From the NCBI RefSeq assembly GCF_013280495.1, contig NZ_JABSSX010000020.1:1-38447 (forward strand): a stretch of 38,447 bases of DNA, given 5' to 3'. How positions within the stretch are numbered: position 1 is the stretch's first letter; each line of letters starts with the position of its first letter. This DNA comes from Brevibacterium permense (GTDB lineage: Bacteria > Actinomycetota > Actinomycetes > Actinomycetales > Brevibacteriaceae). A program made the translations under genes and the position numbers. Positions 6,675 to 15,273 of the stretch are shown here, piece by piece. The notes beneath the pieces are model-generated. The model saw only the letters and a program-made list of their open reading frames with translations, was not told the DNA's origin and ran no database searches.

Positions 6675-8396
6675 TCACGGCAGGCGCGCCCCGCGCACGG
6701 CCGGATCCGTGATGCAGTGGACGAGCGAGAGCCCCTTGTGCTCCAGCGCCTGTTCGAACGCGTCGCGGAAGTCCTCGGTCCGCTCGACGCGGATGCCGAA
6801 CCCGCCGAACGCCGTGGCCATGGCTGCGAAATCCGGGTTCTTAAGGGCCGTGGCCGTGGCCCGGCCCGGATATTCGCGGTCCTGATGGCCGCGGATCGTG
6901 CCGTAGACCGAATTGTCGTTGAGCACGACGGTGATGTCCGCGCCGTACTGGACGGCCGTAGCCATCTCCTGCCCGTTCATGAGGAAATCCCCGTCGCCGG
7001 CGATGCAGAACACCGCCCGTTTCGGATGGGCGAGGGCGGCGGCGACCGCAGCCGGCAGACCGAATCCCATCGATCCGTTGCGCGGGCCCAGCGCCGAGGG
7101 GAACCTGTGCGTAGGCAGGAACCGGGTCGCCCAGCCGGAGAAGTTCCCCGCCCCGTAGGTGATGATCGCGTCGTCCGGCAGCAGGTCCTGCACATGGACG
7201 AAGGCTTCGTCCATGTCGACGAATCCCGCCGAGGCGGCCGACCCCGAGTCCGCCACCAGCGGTGTCCGCCACGCCTCGATCTCGGCCCGGGCCTCGGCGA
7301 CCCAAGCCGGCAGCGGCACGGCCTCCCCGGCCGCCTCGGACAGGACATCACCAAGCGGCGGTTCGTCGATCGAGCCGTCGGAGGACACCGAATACGTGCG
7401 GGTTCCCTCCTCGGTGAACAGGGACTGGGCGAACCGGCCGACCGAGGTGACGATGTGCTGGTCGAGCCGACCGAAGTGACCGTGCGCATCGGCATCGGGG
7501 CCGATGACGACGGTGCGCTGGTCGACGCCGTTGCTGAACCCATCGGTGGCCACGTCCGTGCGAACACAGCCCAAGAAGATGTGCAGGTCCGCCTCGGCGA
7601 AGACCCTCTTCGCGACGGGGGAAGCACCGTAGCCCAAGATGCCGAGGAAGTTCGGACTGTCGTGGTCGATGCCGTCATAGGCACGGAAGGTGCCGAGCAC
7701 TCCGAGGCCGCGGTCGCGTGACCACTGGGCGATGCGCCGTGAGGTCGACGGCGACCAGTCCTCGCCGCCGATGATGAGCACGGGACGGTCGGCGGCGGTG
7801 ATGCGGGCGCGCAGCTCCGTGACGTCCCCGGCATACGGTGAGGCCGAACCGTGCACGCGAGGGGGCAGCACCGTTCCCGAACTCGGGCGGACGAGGACCT
7901 CTTCGGGCAGACCGACGATGACGGGACCGGGCCGCCCGGTCACGGCGGTGTGCATGGCGTCGACGACCACCTCGGCGGCCTTATCGGGGTCATCGAGGGT
8001 GAGCACCTTCTTTGCGGTCGAGGAGAACCAGCCGTCTAGATCGAATTCCTGGAAGGATTCGCGACCGCGATGATCGGTGGGGATGAGGCCGACGAAGACG
8101 ACGAGCGGGGTCGCATCCTGGTAGGCGGTGTGGACTCCGACCTTGACGTTCGCCGCACCGGGACCACGCGTGACCATGGCGATGCCGGGCACTCCGGTCA
8201 TCCGCCCCTCGGCGACGGCCATATATGCGGCCCCGCCCTCCTGGCGGCAGACGATCGGGGTGATAGCCGAATCGCGGAGTCCGTCGATGACGTCGAGATA
8301 CGACTCGCCGGGAACCAGATAGGTGCGAGTGACTCCGTGTGTTTCGAGTTCCTCGACGATGAGATGACCTGCAGAAAGAGACGCGGAGGTGTCCAT
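6675..8396 (-). CDS. ThDP-dependent enzyme, acetolactate synthase-like
   Basis: A 573-residue enzyme with the three-domain layout of the acetolactate synthase/benzoylformate decarboxylase superfamily. The N-terminal pyrimidine domain has the activating Glu53 in RQEGGAAYM and the TRGPGAANV motif. A central nucleotide-binding-like domain follows. The C-terminal pyrophosphate domain has the Mg-ThDP motif starting GDGDFLMNG (467) and ending VVLNDN. It is not the biosynthetic IlvB: no ilvN partner or ilvC adjoins it. It probably acts on a 2-oxo acid, identity unknown. Start: a strong GGAGG precedes an out-of-frame ATGATG about 20 bases upstream, while the ATG at 8396 has only GGGG adjacent. In-frame stop codons just upstream exclude an earlier start. 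Confidence 0.85.
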   Translation of the reverse strand: MDTSASLSAGHLIVEELETHGVTRTYLVPGESYLDVIDGLRDSAITPIVCRQEGGAAYMAVAEGRMTGVPGIAMVTRGPGAANVKVGVHTAYQDATPLVVFVGLIPTDHRGRESFQEFDLDGWFSSTAKKVLTLDDPDKAAEVVVDAMHTAVTGRPGPVIVGLPEEVLVRPSSGTVLPPRVHGSASPYAGDVTELRARITAADRPVLIIGGEDWSPSTSRRIAQWSRDRGLGVLGTFRAYDGIDHDSPNFLGILGYGASPVAKRVFAEADLHIFLGCVRTDVATDGFSNGVDQRTVVIGPDADAHGHFGRLDQHIVTSVGRFAQSLFTEEGTRTYSVSSDGSIDEPPLGDVLSEAAGEAVPLPAWVAEARAEIEAWRTPLVADSGSAASAGFVDMDEAFVHVQDLLPDDAIITYGAGNFSGWATRFLPTHRFPSALGPRNGSMGFGLPAAVAAALAHPKRAVFCIAGDGDFLMNGQEMATAVQYGADITVVLNDNSVYGTIRGHQDREYPGRATATALKNPDFAAMATAFGGFGIRVERTEDFRDAFEQALEHKGLSLVHCITDPAVRGARLP

Positions 8397-8584
8397 ACCC
8401 CATGCTTATCATCATTTCGCCTCCTGTGGTTGTCTCAACTGCCCACCACCCTGCCCATTCGAAACTGTGAGGTCGTATGATCGTGCAACAACGGAATCAG
8501 TACGGCCCGCCGACTGAGCCCGTGAGCAGGAATTCCACACCGGACCGGGGTGGGGACTGAGACTGACAGCCAGGAGGCTCTCGC

Positions 8585-11407
8585 ATGACCGGAATCGACT
8601 CCGACCAGGCAACGGCGCAGGAGTTTGAGCCCGCCGACCTCGGCGGCGGCCGCAGGCACGGTCGCGCAGGAGCACCCTCGACACCGCGCCGGGCCCAGCT
8701 CGAACGGGATCCGGGAATGCCGGCGAGCACGTGGCGGCTGCGTTCGGACGCGTGGGAGTACCTGAAGTTCGCGATCAAACGCCTGGCCGTCAGCGGCGGG
8801 GACTTCTCGATGATCGCCGAAGACGGCGAGGTGTGGCGCTCGCTGCGTTCGCTGAAGACGATCGAGCTCTACTGGGCCGGTTTCGGTCAGCGCTATGTCG
8901 AGGAGATCACCGACCTGCTCTCGAACGGCGAATTCGACCGCGCGCACGACATGATCACGCGTGCGGTCAATCGGCTGCGCGGCACCACCGTGCCCGATAC
9001 CGGTGAAGACGACCTCACCGAGGATGAGCGCGCCGAACTCAAGGACCGCCAGGACACCCGTCCTCGCTTCGAGGTCCTCATCGTCGACGAGACCACCGAG
9101 GGCGGCCGCGATGAGCTGCACACGGATCTGCTCAAACTCCGCAACGCCTCCGACCAGTTCATCTATGACTACGTGATCGTGCCCACCGCCGACGATGCGG
9201 TGGCGGCGGCCCTGACGAACCCGAACCTGCTCGCCTGCGTCATCCGTCCCGGTTTCACTGACAACACCCGCGAGGTGCTCAGCCGTGACCTGCGCGATTC
9301 TATCGAGTTCGCGCACACCTCGACGAAGGAGTCGCCGACGGCGCCGATGAGTCCGCTCAATTCGGTGCGCCGGGTGCTGCGGCTGGCCGACACTCTGGCG
9401 AATCTGCGCCCCGAGCTCGACCTTTACCTCATGGCAGGCGCCCATATCGAAAGCCTCGCAGGTGCTCTGACCCACCGGTTCCGTCGCGTCTTCCGCCGCG
9501 AGGACCAGTTCGAGCTCCACCTGTCCCTGCTGCGCCGCATCCAGCACCTCTACGACACTCCGTTCTTCGACGCGATCCGTGAGCACGCCCGCCGTCCGGC
9601 CGGTGTCTTCCACGCACTGCCCGTCTCCCGCGGCGGCTCCGTCGTCGGGTCGAAGTGGATCGGTGATTTCGTCGACTTCTACGGGCTCAACCTGCTGCTC
9701 GCCGAATCCAGCGCCACCTCCGGTGAGCTCGATTCCCTGCTGGCACCGGTGCACACGCTGAAGAAGGCGCAGTCGCTGGCCGCCCGCGCGTACGGTGCCA
9801 AGCGCACGTACTTCGTCACGAACGGCACGTCGACGGCGAACAAAATCGTCCATCAGGCGGTCGTCTCACCCGACGAGGTCGTCATGGTCGACCGCAACTG
9901 CCACAAGTCCCACCATCATGCGCTCATGCTCACCGGTGCCCGCACCGCCTACCTCGAGGCGTACCCGCTCAACGACGTCGCCTTCTACGGGGCGGTGCCG
10001 CTGAACAGGATCAAGCAGCTGCTGCTCGACTACCGGGCCGCCGGCCGCCTTGACGAGGTGCGGATGATCACCCTGACCAACTGCACTTTCGACGGCATCG
10101 TCTACGACCCTTACAAGGTCATGTCCGAATGCCTGGCGATCAAACCCGACCTCGTCTTCCTCTGGGACGAAGCCTGGTTCGCCTTCGCCCGGTTCCACCC
10201 GGTCACCCGCAAGCGCACCGCCATGGTCGCCGCGGAGACCCTCGAGGAGAACCTCGCCACCAACGCCCACGCAGCGGCGTACCGCGAGCAGCAGAAGCGC
10301 CTGTTCGATCCCGAGACCGGTGCCCCGGCCCCCGATTCGGTGTGGCTGGAGGAGGACCTGCTGCCGCCGCCTGACGCGACGATCCGCGTGTACGCGACCC
10401 AGTCGACGCATAAGACCCTGACCGCGCTGCGCCAGGGGTCGATGATCCACGTCTACGATCAGGAGTTCTCCACCGGCGCCGAGGAGGCCTTCCACGAGGC
10501 GTACATGACCCACACCTCGACGTCGCCGAACTACCAGATCCTCGCCTCCCTGGACCTCGGTCGCAGGCAGGTGGAGATGGAGGGCTTCGCACTCGTGCAG
10601 AAGCAGCTCGACCTGGCGATGAGCCTGTCCTCGGCGATCGCGCGTCACCCGCTGCTGAAGAAGACATTCAAGGTGCTCACCGCCGCCGACCTCATCCCCG
10701 AGGAGTACCGGGTCACCGAACGGACGATGCCGCTGCGCGATGGACTGTCGACGATGTGGGACGCCTGGGTCCGCGACGAATTCGTCGTCGATCCCAGCCG
10801 CATCACCGTTGAGATCTCGGGCACGGGAGTCGACGGGGACACGTTCAAGCACGAGCACCTCATGGACCGCTACGGCATCCAGGTGAATAAGACGAGCCGG
10901 AACACGGTGCTGTTCATGACGAACATCGGCACCTCACGCTCGGCCATCGCCTACCTCATCGAGGTGCTGGTCAAACTGGCGGGGATGTTCAATGATCCGC
11001 ACGAGCTCCACGAACAGGACGCGCTGACCGAACCGGCCGCGGTGATGCCCCCGCTGCCGGACTTCTCGGCCTTCGCCCCCGATTACGCGGCCGAGGTGCC
11101 CGCCGACGACCCGTCGAAGCAGCTGCCCGACGGCGACCTGCGCACCGCCTACTATGCGGGTCTGCGTCGCCAGAACATCGAGCACGTGCTGCCGCATGAG
11201 CTGAGACGCCGCGTCGAGAGCGGGGAGCAGCCGGTCTCGGCCGGATTCGTCACTCCGTACCCGCCCGGATTCCCGGTGCTCGTGCCCGGACAGGTCATCA
11301 CCGCCGAGGTGCTCGACTTCATGTCCGCGCTCGATACCCGAGAGATCCACGGCTACGACTCACGCCAGGGCTACCGCGTCATCCTCACAGAGGTCCTGGA
11401 GAGCTGA
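8585..11407 (+). CDS. Orn/Lys/Arg decarboxylase family enzyme, long form
   Basis: A 940-residue PLP-dependent decarboxylase of the inducible ornithine/lysine/arginine type. The N-terminal 170 residues are an extension not found in the roughly 710-755-residue enterobacterial enzymes. A receiver-like wing domain follows (VLIVDETTEGG, about 160-270). The PLP core shows TNGTSTANK, DRNCHKSHHHA, WDEAWFAFARF and the cofactor lysine in STHKTLTALRQG. The C-terminal part contains GYDSRQGY. It would make a polyamine (cadaverine, putrescine or agmatine) from the amino acid and consume a proton. AGGAGG lies 7 bases before the ATG. A racemase-family gene starts 12 bases after the stop, indicating an operon. 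The amino acid specificity cannot be read. Confidence 0.87.
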   Translation: MTGIDSDQATAQEFEPADLGGGRRHGRAGAPSTPRRAQLERDPGMPASTWRLRSDAWEYLKFAIKRLAVSGGDFSMIAEDGEVWRSLRSLKTIELYWAGFGQRYVEEITDLLSNGEFDRAHDMITRAVNRLRGTTVPDTGEDDLTEDERAELKDRQDTRPRFEVLIVDETTEGGRDELHTDLLKLRNASDQFIYDYVIVPTADDAVAAALTNPNLLACVIRPGFTDNTREVLSRDLRDSIEFAHTSTKESPTAPMSPLNSVRRVLRLADTLANLRPELDLYLMAGAHIESLAGALTHRFRRVFRREDQFELHLSLLRRIQHLYDTPFFDAIREHARRPAGVFHALPVSRGGSVVGSKWIGDFVDFYGLNLLLAESSATSGELDSLLAPVHTLKKAQSLAARAYGAKRTYFVTNGTSTANKIVHQAVVSPDEVVMVDRNCHKSHHHALMLTGARTAYLEAYPLNDVAFYGAVPLNRIKQLLLDYRAAGRLDEVRMITLTNCTFDGIVYDPYKVMSECLAIKPDLVFLWDEAWFAFARFHPVTRKRTAMVAAETLEENLATNAHAAAYREQQKRLFDPETGAPAPDSVWLEEDLLPPPDATIRVYATQSTHKTLTALRQGSMIHVYDQEFSTGAEEAFHEAYMTHTSTSPNYQILASLDLGRRQVEMEGFALVQKQLDLAMSLSSAIARHPLLKKTFKVLTAADLIPEEYRVTERTMPLRDGLSTMWDAWVRDEFVVDPSRITVEISGTGVDGDTFKHEHLMDRYGIQVNKTSRNTVLFMTNIGTSRSAIAYLIEVLVKLAGMFNDPHELHEQDALTEPAAVMPPLPDFSAFAPDYAAEVPADDPSKQLPDGDLRTAYYAGLRRQNIEHVLPHELRRRVESGEQPVSAGFVTPYPPGFPVLVPGQVITAEVLDFMSALDTREIHGYDSRQGYRVILTEVLES

Positions 11408-11419
11408 GCGAGATCGACC

Positions 11420-12436
11420 GTGCAGACCACCCGTCTCATCCAGACCGTCGAAGCACACACCGAGGGACTGCCCGTGCGCGTCGTCACCGGGGGAGTGGGA
11501 CCATTCCCCGGTGAGTCCATGGCCGAGCGCCGGGAGTGGTTCATCGAGAACTCCGACGATCTGCGGACCTTCCTCATGTGCGAACCCCGCGGCCACGGGT
11601 GGCTCTCAGGAGCGATCCTGCAGCCTCCGACTCGTGCCGACGCGGACTGGGGAGTGCTCTTCATCGAGGTCACCGGCGTGCTCCCGATGTGCGGGGCCGG
11701 CACGATCGCAGTGGCGACCGTGCTCGTCGAGACGGGAATGGTGCCCGTCGTCGAACCCGTCACGACCGTGCGCCTCGACACCCCGATCGGGCTCATCACC
11801 GCCGAGGTGGTCGTCCGGGGCGGTCGCGCCGAGTCGGTGACCATCGTCAACGTTCCCTCGTATGCGCATGCCCTCGACCAGTCGGTCGATGTGCCCGGGC
11901 GAGGGTCGATCGCCTGCGACATCGGCTTCGGCGGGAACTTCTACGCCTTCGTCTCCGCCGCCGACGTCGGCATCCCCTTCGAGCGCGACCGGGCTGAGGA
12001 CTTCATCTCCGCCGGTCGCGAGATCATGGCTGCGGTCAACGAGCAGCTCGACCCGGTGCATCCGGTGACCGGCTACAGCGGCTGCGAGCACGTCGTGTTC
12101 CTGACGCCGCCGACGGAGCCCGGGCCCGATGGCGAAGTCCCCGATGCGCGTCATGTGCTCATCAACCATCCCGGCTGGCTCGACCGGTCGCCCGGAGGCA
12201 CAGGGACGAGCGCGCTGATGGCCGTCCGGCATGCCCGCGGGCAGTTGGGCCTGAACACGGATTTCGTCAACGAGTGCTTCATCGGCACCTCGTTCACCGG
12301 ACGCCTCGTTGAGGAGACGAGAGTTGGCGAGCATGTGGCTGTGGTGCCGACGATCACCGGCAGCGCCTGGCTGACCGCGACCTCGCAGTTCATGCTCGAC
12401 CCCAGCGACCCGTTCCCCGCCGGCTTCTCGCTCTGA
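11420..12436 (+). CDS. Proline racemase-family protein, Cys/Gly variant
   Basis: A 338-residue member of the proline racemase/hydroxyproline epimerase/trans-3-hydroxyproline dehydratase family. The first catalytic site is MCGAGT (Cys91), where the usual His after the Gly is Ala. The second reads DRSPGGTGTSA (255-265) where the family has DRSPCGTG, so Gly259 replaces the second catalytic Cys. With one thiol missing, two-base racemisation is unlikely. A dehydratase or another one-base reaction is possible, but the retained Cys is the opposite one from the Thr/Cys dehydratases. It starts at GTG, 12 bases after the decarboxylase, with a weak ribosome site, so translation is probably coupled. It is convergent with the amino acid ABC operon. 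Confidence 0.85.
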   Translation: MQTTRLIQTVEAHTEGLPVRVVTGGVGPFPGESMAERREWFIENSDDLRTFLMCEPRGHGWLSGAILQPPTRADADWGVLFIEVTGVLPMCGAGTIAVATVLVETGMVPVVEPVTTVRLDTPIGLITAEVVVRGGRAESVTIVNVPSYAHALDQSVDVPGRGSIACDIGFGGNFYAFVSAADVGIPFERDRAEDFISAGREIMAAVNEQLDPVHPVTGYSGCEHVVFLTPPTEPGPDGEVPDARHVLINHPGWLDRSPGGTGTSALMAVRHARGQLGLNTDFVNECFIGTSFTGRLVEETRVGEHVAVVPTITGSAWLTATSQFMLDPSDPFPAGFSL

Positions 12437-12450
12437 AGTAGGGCCGGCGG

Positions 12451-13218
12451 CTAGCCCAGCTGGCCGGGGTGGAGGACGCGGGAGAGGAAGTCCTTCGTCC
12501 GCTGCTCGGCCGGGTTGCCGATGACGTCCTTGGCCGGTCCAGCCTCCACGACGACTCCGCCGTCCATGAAGACCACGCGGTCAGCGACCTGCCGGGCGAA
12601 CTCCATCTCGTGGGTGACGACGACCATTGTCATTCCCGCCTCGGCGAGGTTGCGCATGACCTGGAGGACGTCACCGACGGTCTCCGGGTCCAGCGCCGAA
12701 GTCGGCTCGTCGAAGAGCATGACGTCGGGGTCCATGCTCAGGGCCCGGGCGATCGCAACCCGCTGCTGCTGACCGCCGGAGAGCGAACCGGGCTTGGCCT
12801 CCATCTTCTCGGACAGCCCGACCTTCGCGAGGTTCGCCTCGGCGACCTTGTTGGCCTCGGCCTTCGATCGCCCCAGGACCTTCGTCTGCGCGATTGTGAG
12901 GTTCTCCCGCACGGTGAGATGGGCGAAGAGGTTGAAGGACTGGAAGACCATGCCGATGCGGGTGCGGGCGGCGTCGATGTCGAGATCGAGGTCGGTCATG
13001 TCCATGCCGTCGACGACGATCGATCCTCCGGTGGGCGTCTCGAGCGTGTTGATGCATCGGAGCATCGTCGACTTGCCTGAACCCGAGGGGCCGATGACGC
13101 AGACGACCTCTCCCTTGTCGACGTCGAGGTTGATGTCGGTGAGGACCTGGTTCGTGCCGAAGCTCTTCTGCAGGTTGCGGATCGCGATGATCGGGGCCTT
13201 GGTCGCTGCGTGCATCAT
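12451..13218 (-). CDS. Polar amino acid ABC transporter ATPase
   Basis: A 255-residue ATPase of the GlnQ/HisP type. Walker A is GPSGSGKST (43-51), followed by the Q-loop, the signature [15 protein letters not shown], Walker [13 protein letters not shown] and the switch His in VVVTHEME. It energises uptake through the permease encoded just upstream. The start ATG at 13218 overlaps the permease stop as ATGA and has AGGAG 4 bases upstream (or 7 bases before the second ATG at 13215). The longer in-frame extension is rejected because it lies inside the permease gene. It is the last gene of the binding protein-permease-ATPase operon. The substrate is probably a polar amino acid such as glutamate or glutamine, by family only. 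Confidence 0.93.
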   Translation of the reverse strand: MMHAATKAPIIAIRNLQKSFGTNQVLTDINLDVDKGEVVCVIGPSGSGKSTMLRCINTLETPTGGSIVVDGMDMTDLDLDIDAARTRIGMVFQSFNLFAHLTVRENLTIAQTKVLGRSKAEANKVAEANLAKVGLSEKMEAKPGSLSGGQQQRVAIARALSMDPDVMLFDEPTSALDPETVGDVLQVMRNLAEAGMTMVVVTHEMEFARQVADRVVFMDGGVVVEAGPAKDVIGNPAEQRTKDFLSRVLHPGQLG

Positions 13219-14090
13219 TTCACTCCTGAATCTGCGGAACCGTATTTGCGCTCGAGCACCCGCGACAGATACGACAGCGGGACAGTGATGATGAGGTAGC
13301 ACAGCGCGATGACGATGAACGGGGTGAGGTTGGCGGTGTTGACGATTTCGGCGCGGCCGAGCGCTGCGAGCTCACGGCCGTCGACCGAGGAGCCGAGGAT
13401 ATAGGCCAGCGACGAGTCCTTCGCGAGCAGGATGAGCTCGTTCGTCAGCGGCGGGAGGATGATGCGCATCGCCTGCGGGAGGACGATCGTGAACATCGCG
13501 CGCGACGAGGACATGCCGAGAGACCGGGCGGCTTCGATCTGACCTTTCGGCACCGCTTGGATGCCGGCGCGGATCGTCTCGGCCATATAAGCCGAGGAGA
13601 CGAGTCCGAGGGCGATCATGATGATGACGAGCTGCGGTAGATTGAAATTATCGAAGGCGACGGGGAGCCCGAATCCCAAGACCAGGAAGACGACAAGGGC
13701 CGGCAGTCCGCGGAAGAACTCGATGTAGATCGTCGCGAGCCAGCGGTAGACGCCGACCGACGACAGGCGCATGAGCGCGACGAACAGGGCGATGACGAGG
13801 CCGAGGGCGAAGCCGAGGAACGTGTAGACCACGGTGTTCTTCAGCGCCATCGTGATGACGTCGGGGAACATGCCGGTGGCGATGTCGATGCGGCCGAAGG
13901 AATCGATGAGCTTCGGCCAGTCGGCGAAGATCACGATGAGGATCGCGATGACGACGAGGATGGCGTATTGGATGCCGCGGGAGAGCTTCGCCTTCTGGCG
14001 TTTGCTCATCTTCGCTTTTGGCGTGGCGGTGGCGGCCGGGACGTCGGGGCCGGTCTGGCGGCCGTCCTCGTTCGCTGTGGGAACTGACAT
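13215..14090 (-). CDS. Polar amino acid ABC transporter permease
   Basis: A 291-residue membrane permease of the HisM/GlnP class. A basic, hydrophilic N-terminal tail of about 38 residues ([15 protein letters not shown]) precedes a first helix at 41-57 and at least four further hydrophobic segments. The EAA-type loop that contacts the ATPase is visible as [22 protein letters not shown]. Only one permease is encoded, so it presumably works as a homodimer. AAGGA lies 6 bases before the ATG. A hairpin separates it from the upstream binding-protein gene and could lower permease expression relative to the binding protein. Its stop overlaps the start of the ATPase gene. Confidence 0.92.
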   Translation of the reverse strand: MSVPTANEDGRQTGPDVPAATATPKAKMSKRQKAKLSRGIQYAILVVIAILIVIFADWPKLIDSFGRIDIATGMFPDVITMALKNTVVYTFLGFALGLVIALFVALMRLSSVGVYRWLATIYIEFFRGLPALVVFLVLGFGLPVAFDNFNLPQLVIIMIALGLVSSAYMAETIRAGIQAVPKGQIEAARSLGMSSSRAMFTIVLPQAMRIILPPLTNELILLAKDSSLAYILGSSVDGRELAALGRAEIVNTANLTPFIVIALCYLIITVPLSYLSRVLERKYGSADSGVK

Positions 14091-14184
14091 GGTTGTCCTT
14101 CGAAACTGTGGCGGGGGTGCCCACCTGGGTGCGTGCCGTGAGGATCGGATGGGACTCAGGCAGGTCGGTCGAGCTCAGCCGAAC

Positions 14185-14223
14185 GGGCGGCCCGCCGCAA
14201 CGACAGATCGCAGCAGGCCGCCC
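14185..14223 (-). terminator. Intercistronic hairpin after the binding-protein gene
   Basis: Arms GGGCGGCC (14185-14192) and GGCCGCCC (14216-14223) enclose a 23-base loop, between the binding-protein stop and the permease start. There is no T-run, so partial termination or protection of the upstream mRNA is more likely than full termination. Confidence 0.5.
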
Positions 14224-14235
14224 ATTCGCATGTGG

Positions 14236-15033
14236 TCACTTCGGTGCGTCGCCGAACCACTTCTTGTAGATCTTGTCGTACTCGCCGTTGTCCTTGATCT
14301 CCTTGATCGTGTCGTCCACGGCCTTCTTCATCTCGGTGTTGCCCTTCTTCATCGAGATGCCGTAGTGCTCGTCGGTCTTGATATCGAAGCCGACGGCGAA
14401 GCCCTTGTTCTCGGTGTTGTAGTTGTAGAGCACGCCGTTGTCGTTGATCACGGCGTCGACCTGACCGGTCTTGAGCGCTTCAAGCGAGAGCGGCAGATCC
14501 TCGTAGGTGATGACTTCGGAGTCCTTGAAGTTCTCCGTGGCGTAGTCGAGGCCCGTGGTGCCGGACTGAGCTGCGATCTTGAAGCCTTTGAGCGCTTTCT
14601 CGTCCTTCGCGGTCTTGTCGGCCTTCGTCAGGATCGCCTGGTTCGCATCGAAGTACGGTTCGGAGAAGTCCGTGGCCTCTTCGCGTTCAGGGGTGATCGT
14701 CGTCGCAGCAGCCGCGACATCACATTTGTCCTGATTGAATTCCGCGCCCGAGGTGATCGTCTCGAACGAGGTGTTGATGATCTCCTGTTCGACGCCGAGC
14801 TTCTTCGCCACGGCGTCGACGATGTCGACGTCGAAGCCGACGACCTCGCCGTCCTTCTCGAACTGGAACGGCTGGTAGGACAGGTGGGTGCAGGTGGTCA
14901 GCTTGCTTTCCTTGACCAGGGGGACTCCGCCCTCGGCGGTCGCTGCAGGTTCGGAATCGCCTCCGCCGCCGCAGGCGGATAGGGCGAGCATGGCGCCGGC
15001 GGCCACGATGGCCAGGCTCGAGCGTCGTTTCAT
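14236..15033 (-). CDS. Amino acid-binding lipoprotein of the ABC importer
   Basis: A 265-residue solute-binding protein family 3 (bacterial extracellular SBP_3). The N-terminus MKRRSSLAIVAAGAMLALSAC is a lipoprotein signal with lipobox LSAC (Cys21), followed by a Gly/Ser/Ala linker, so the protein is anchored outside the membrane. The mature part has the family segments YQPFQFEKDGEVVGFDVDI, DFSEPYF and GTTGLDYA. GGAGG lies 5 bases before the ATG. It is the first gene of the operon with the permease and ATPase. The upstream region carries an inverted repeat at 15076-15103 that could be an operator. The ligand is probably a polar amino acid; glutamate, glutamine or an acidic analogue cannot be distinguished. 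Confidence 0.92.
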   Translation of the reverse strand: MKRRSSLAIVAAGAMLALSACGGGGDSEPAATAEGGVPLVKESKLTTCTHLSYQPFQFEKDGEVVGFDVDIVDAVAKKLGVEQEIINTSFETITSGAEFNQDKCDVAAAATTITPEREEATDFSEPYFDANQAILTKADKTAKDEKALKGFKIAAQSGTTGLDYATENFKDSEVITYEDLPLSLEALKTGQVDAVINDNGVLYNYNTENKGFAVGFDIKTDEHYGISMKKGNTEMKKAVDDTIKEIKDNGEYDKIYKKWFGDAPK

Positions 15034-15075
15034 GGTTCCTCCAGGGGATCGGTGACCGTGTCGTCACGCAAACGG

Positions 15076-15103
15076 ATTGCCCGGACATTCGTATCTGGGC
15101 AAT
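15076..15103. promoter_or_regulatory. Inverted repeat upstream of the amino acid ABC operon
   Basis: ATTGCCC (15076-15082) and GGGCAAT (15097-15103) form a perfect 7-base inverted repeat, and GGACATT/AATGTCT interleaves with it. It lies about 45-70 bases before the binding-protein ATG, in the expected promoter region. It may be an operator; no regulator can be named. Confidence 0.4.
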
Positions 15104-15228
15104 GTCTGAGAGGAATCCTACCGTGAACTGGGTCACACCAATGACGCTTTGATGAGCACCGAGGCGGTTGTGACGAAATCGTAGTCATTCCCGGTGACCG
15201 GGACCGCCGTCCGACCGCGGATGCGAAA

Positions 15229-15260
15229 GGGCCCGACCAACGAAAACGTTGGTCGGGCCC
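15229..15260 (-). terminator. Terminator of the MHS transporter gene
   Basis: A perfect 14-bp stem (GGGCCCGACCAACG at 15229-15242, its complement at 15247-15260) with a 4-base loop. On the minus strand it is followed by TTTCGC, directly after the MFS stop. Confidence 0.88.
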
Positions 15261-15273
15261 TGATTCAGGAATC

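Noticed and set aside
5013..7721. 902-codon open frame on the plus strand
   Set aside because: It runs antisense across the amidohydrolase and ThDP enzyme genes, both with full catalytic motifs. Its translation is Arg/Gly/Asp-biased with no recognisable domain, a common artefact in high-GC DNA.
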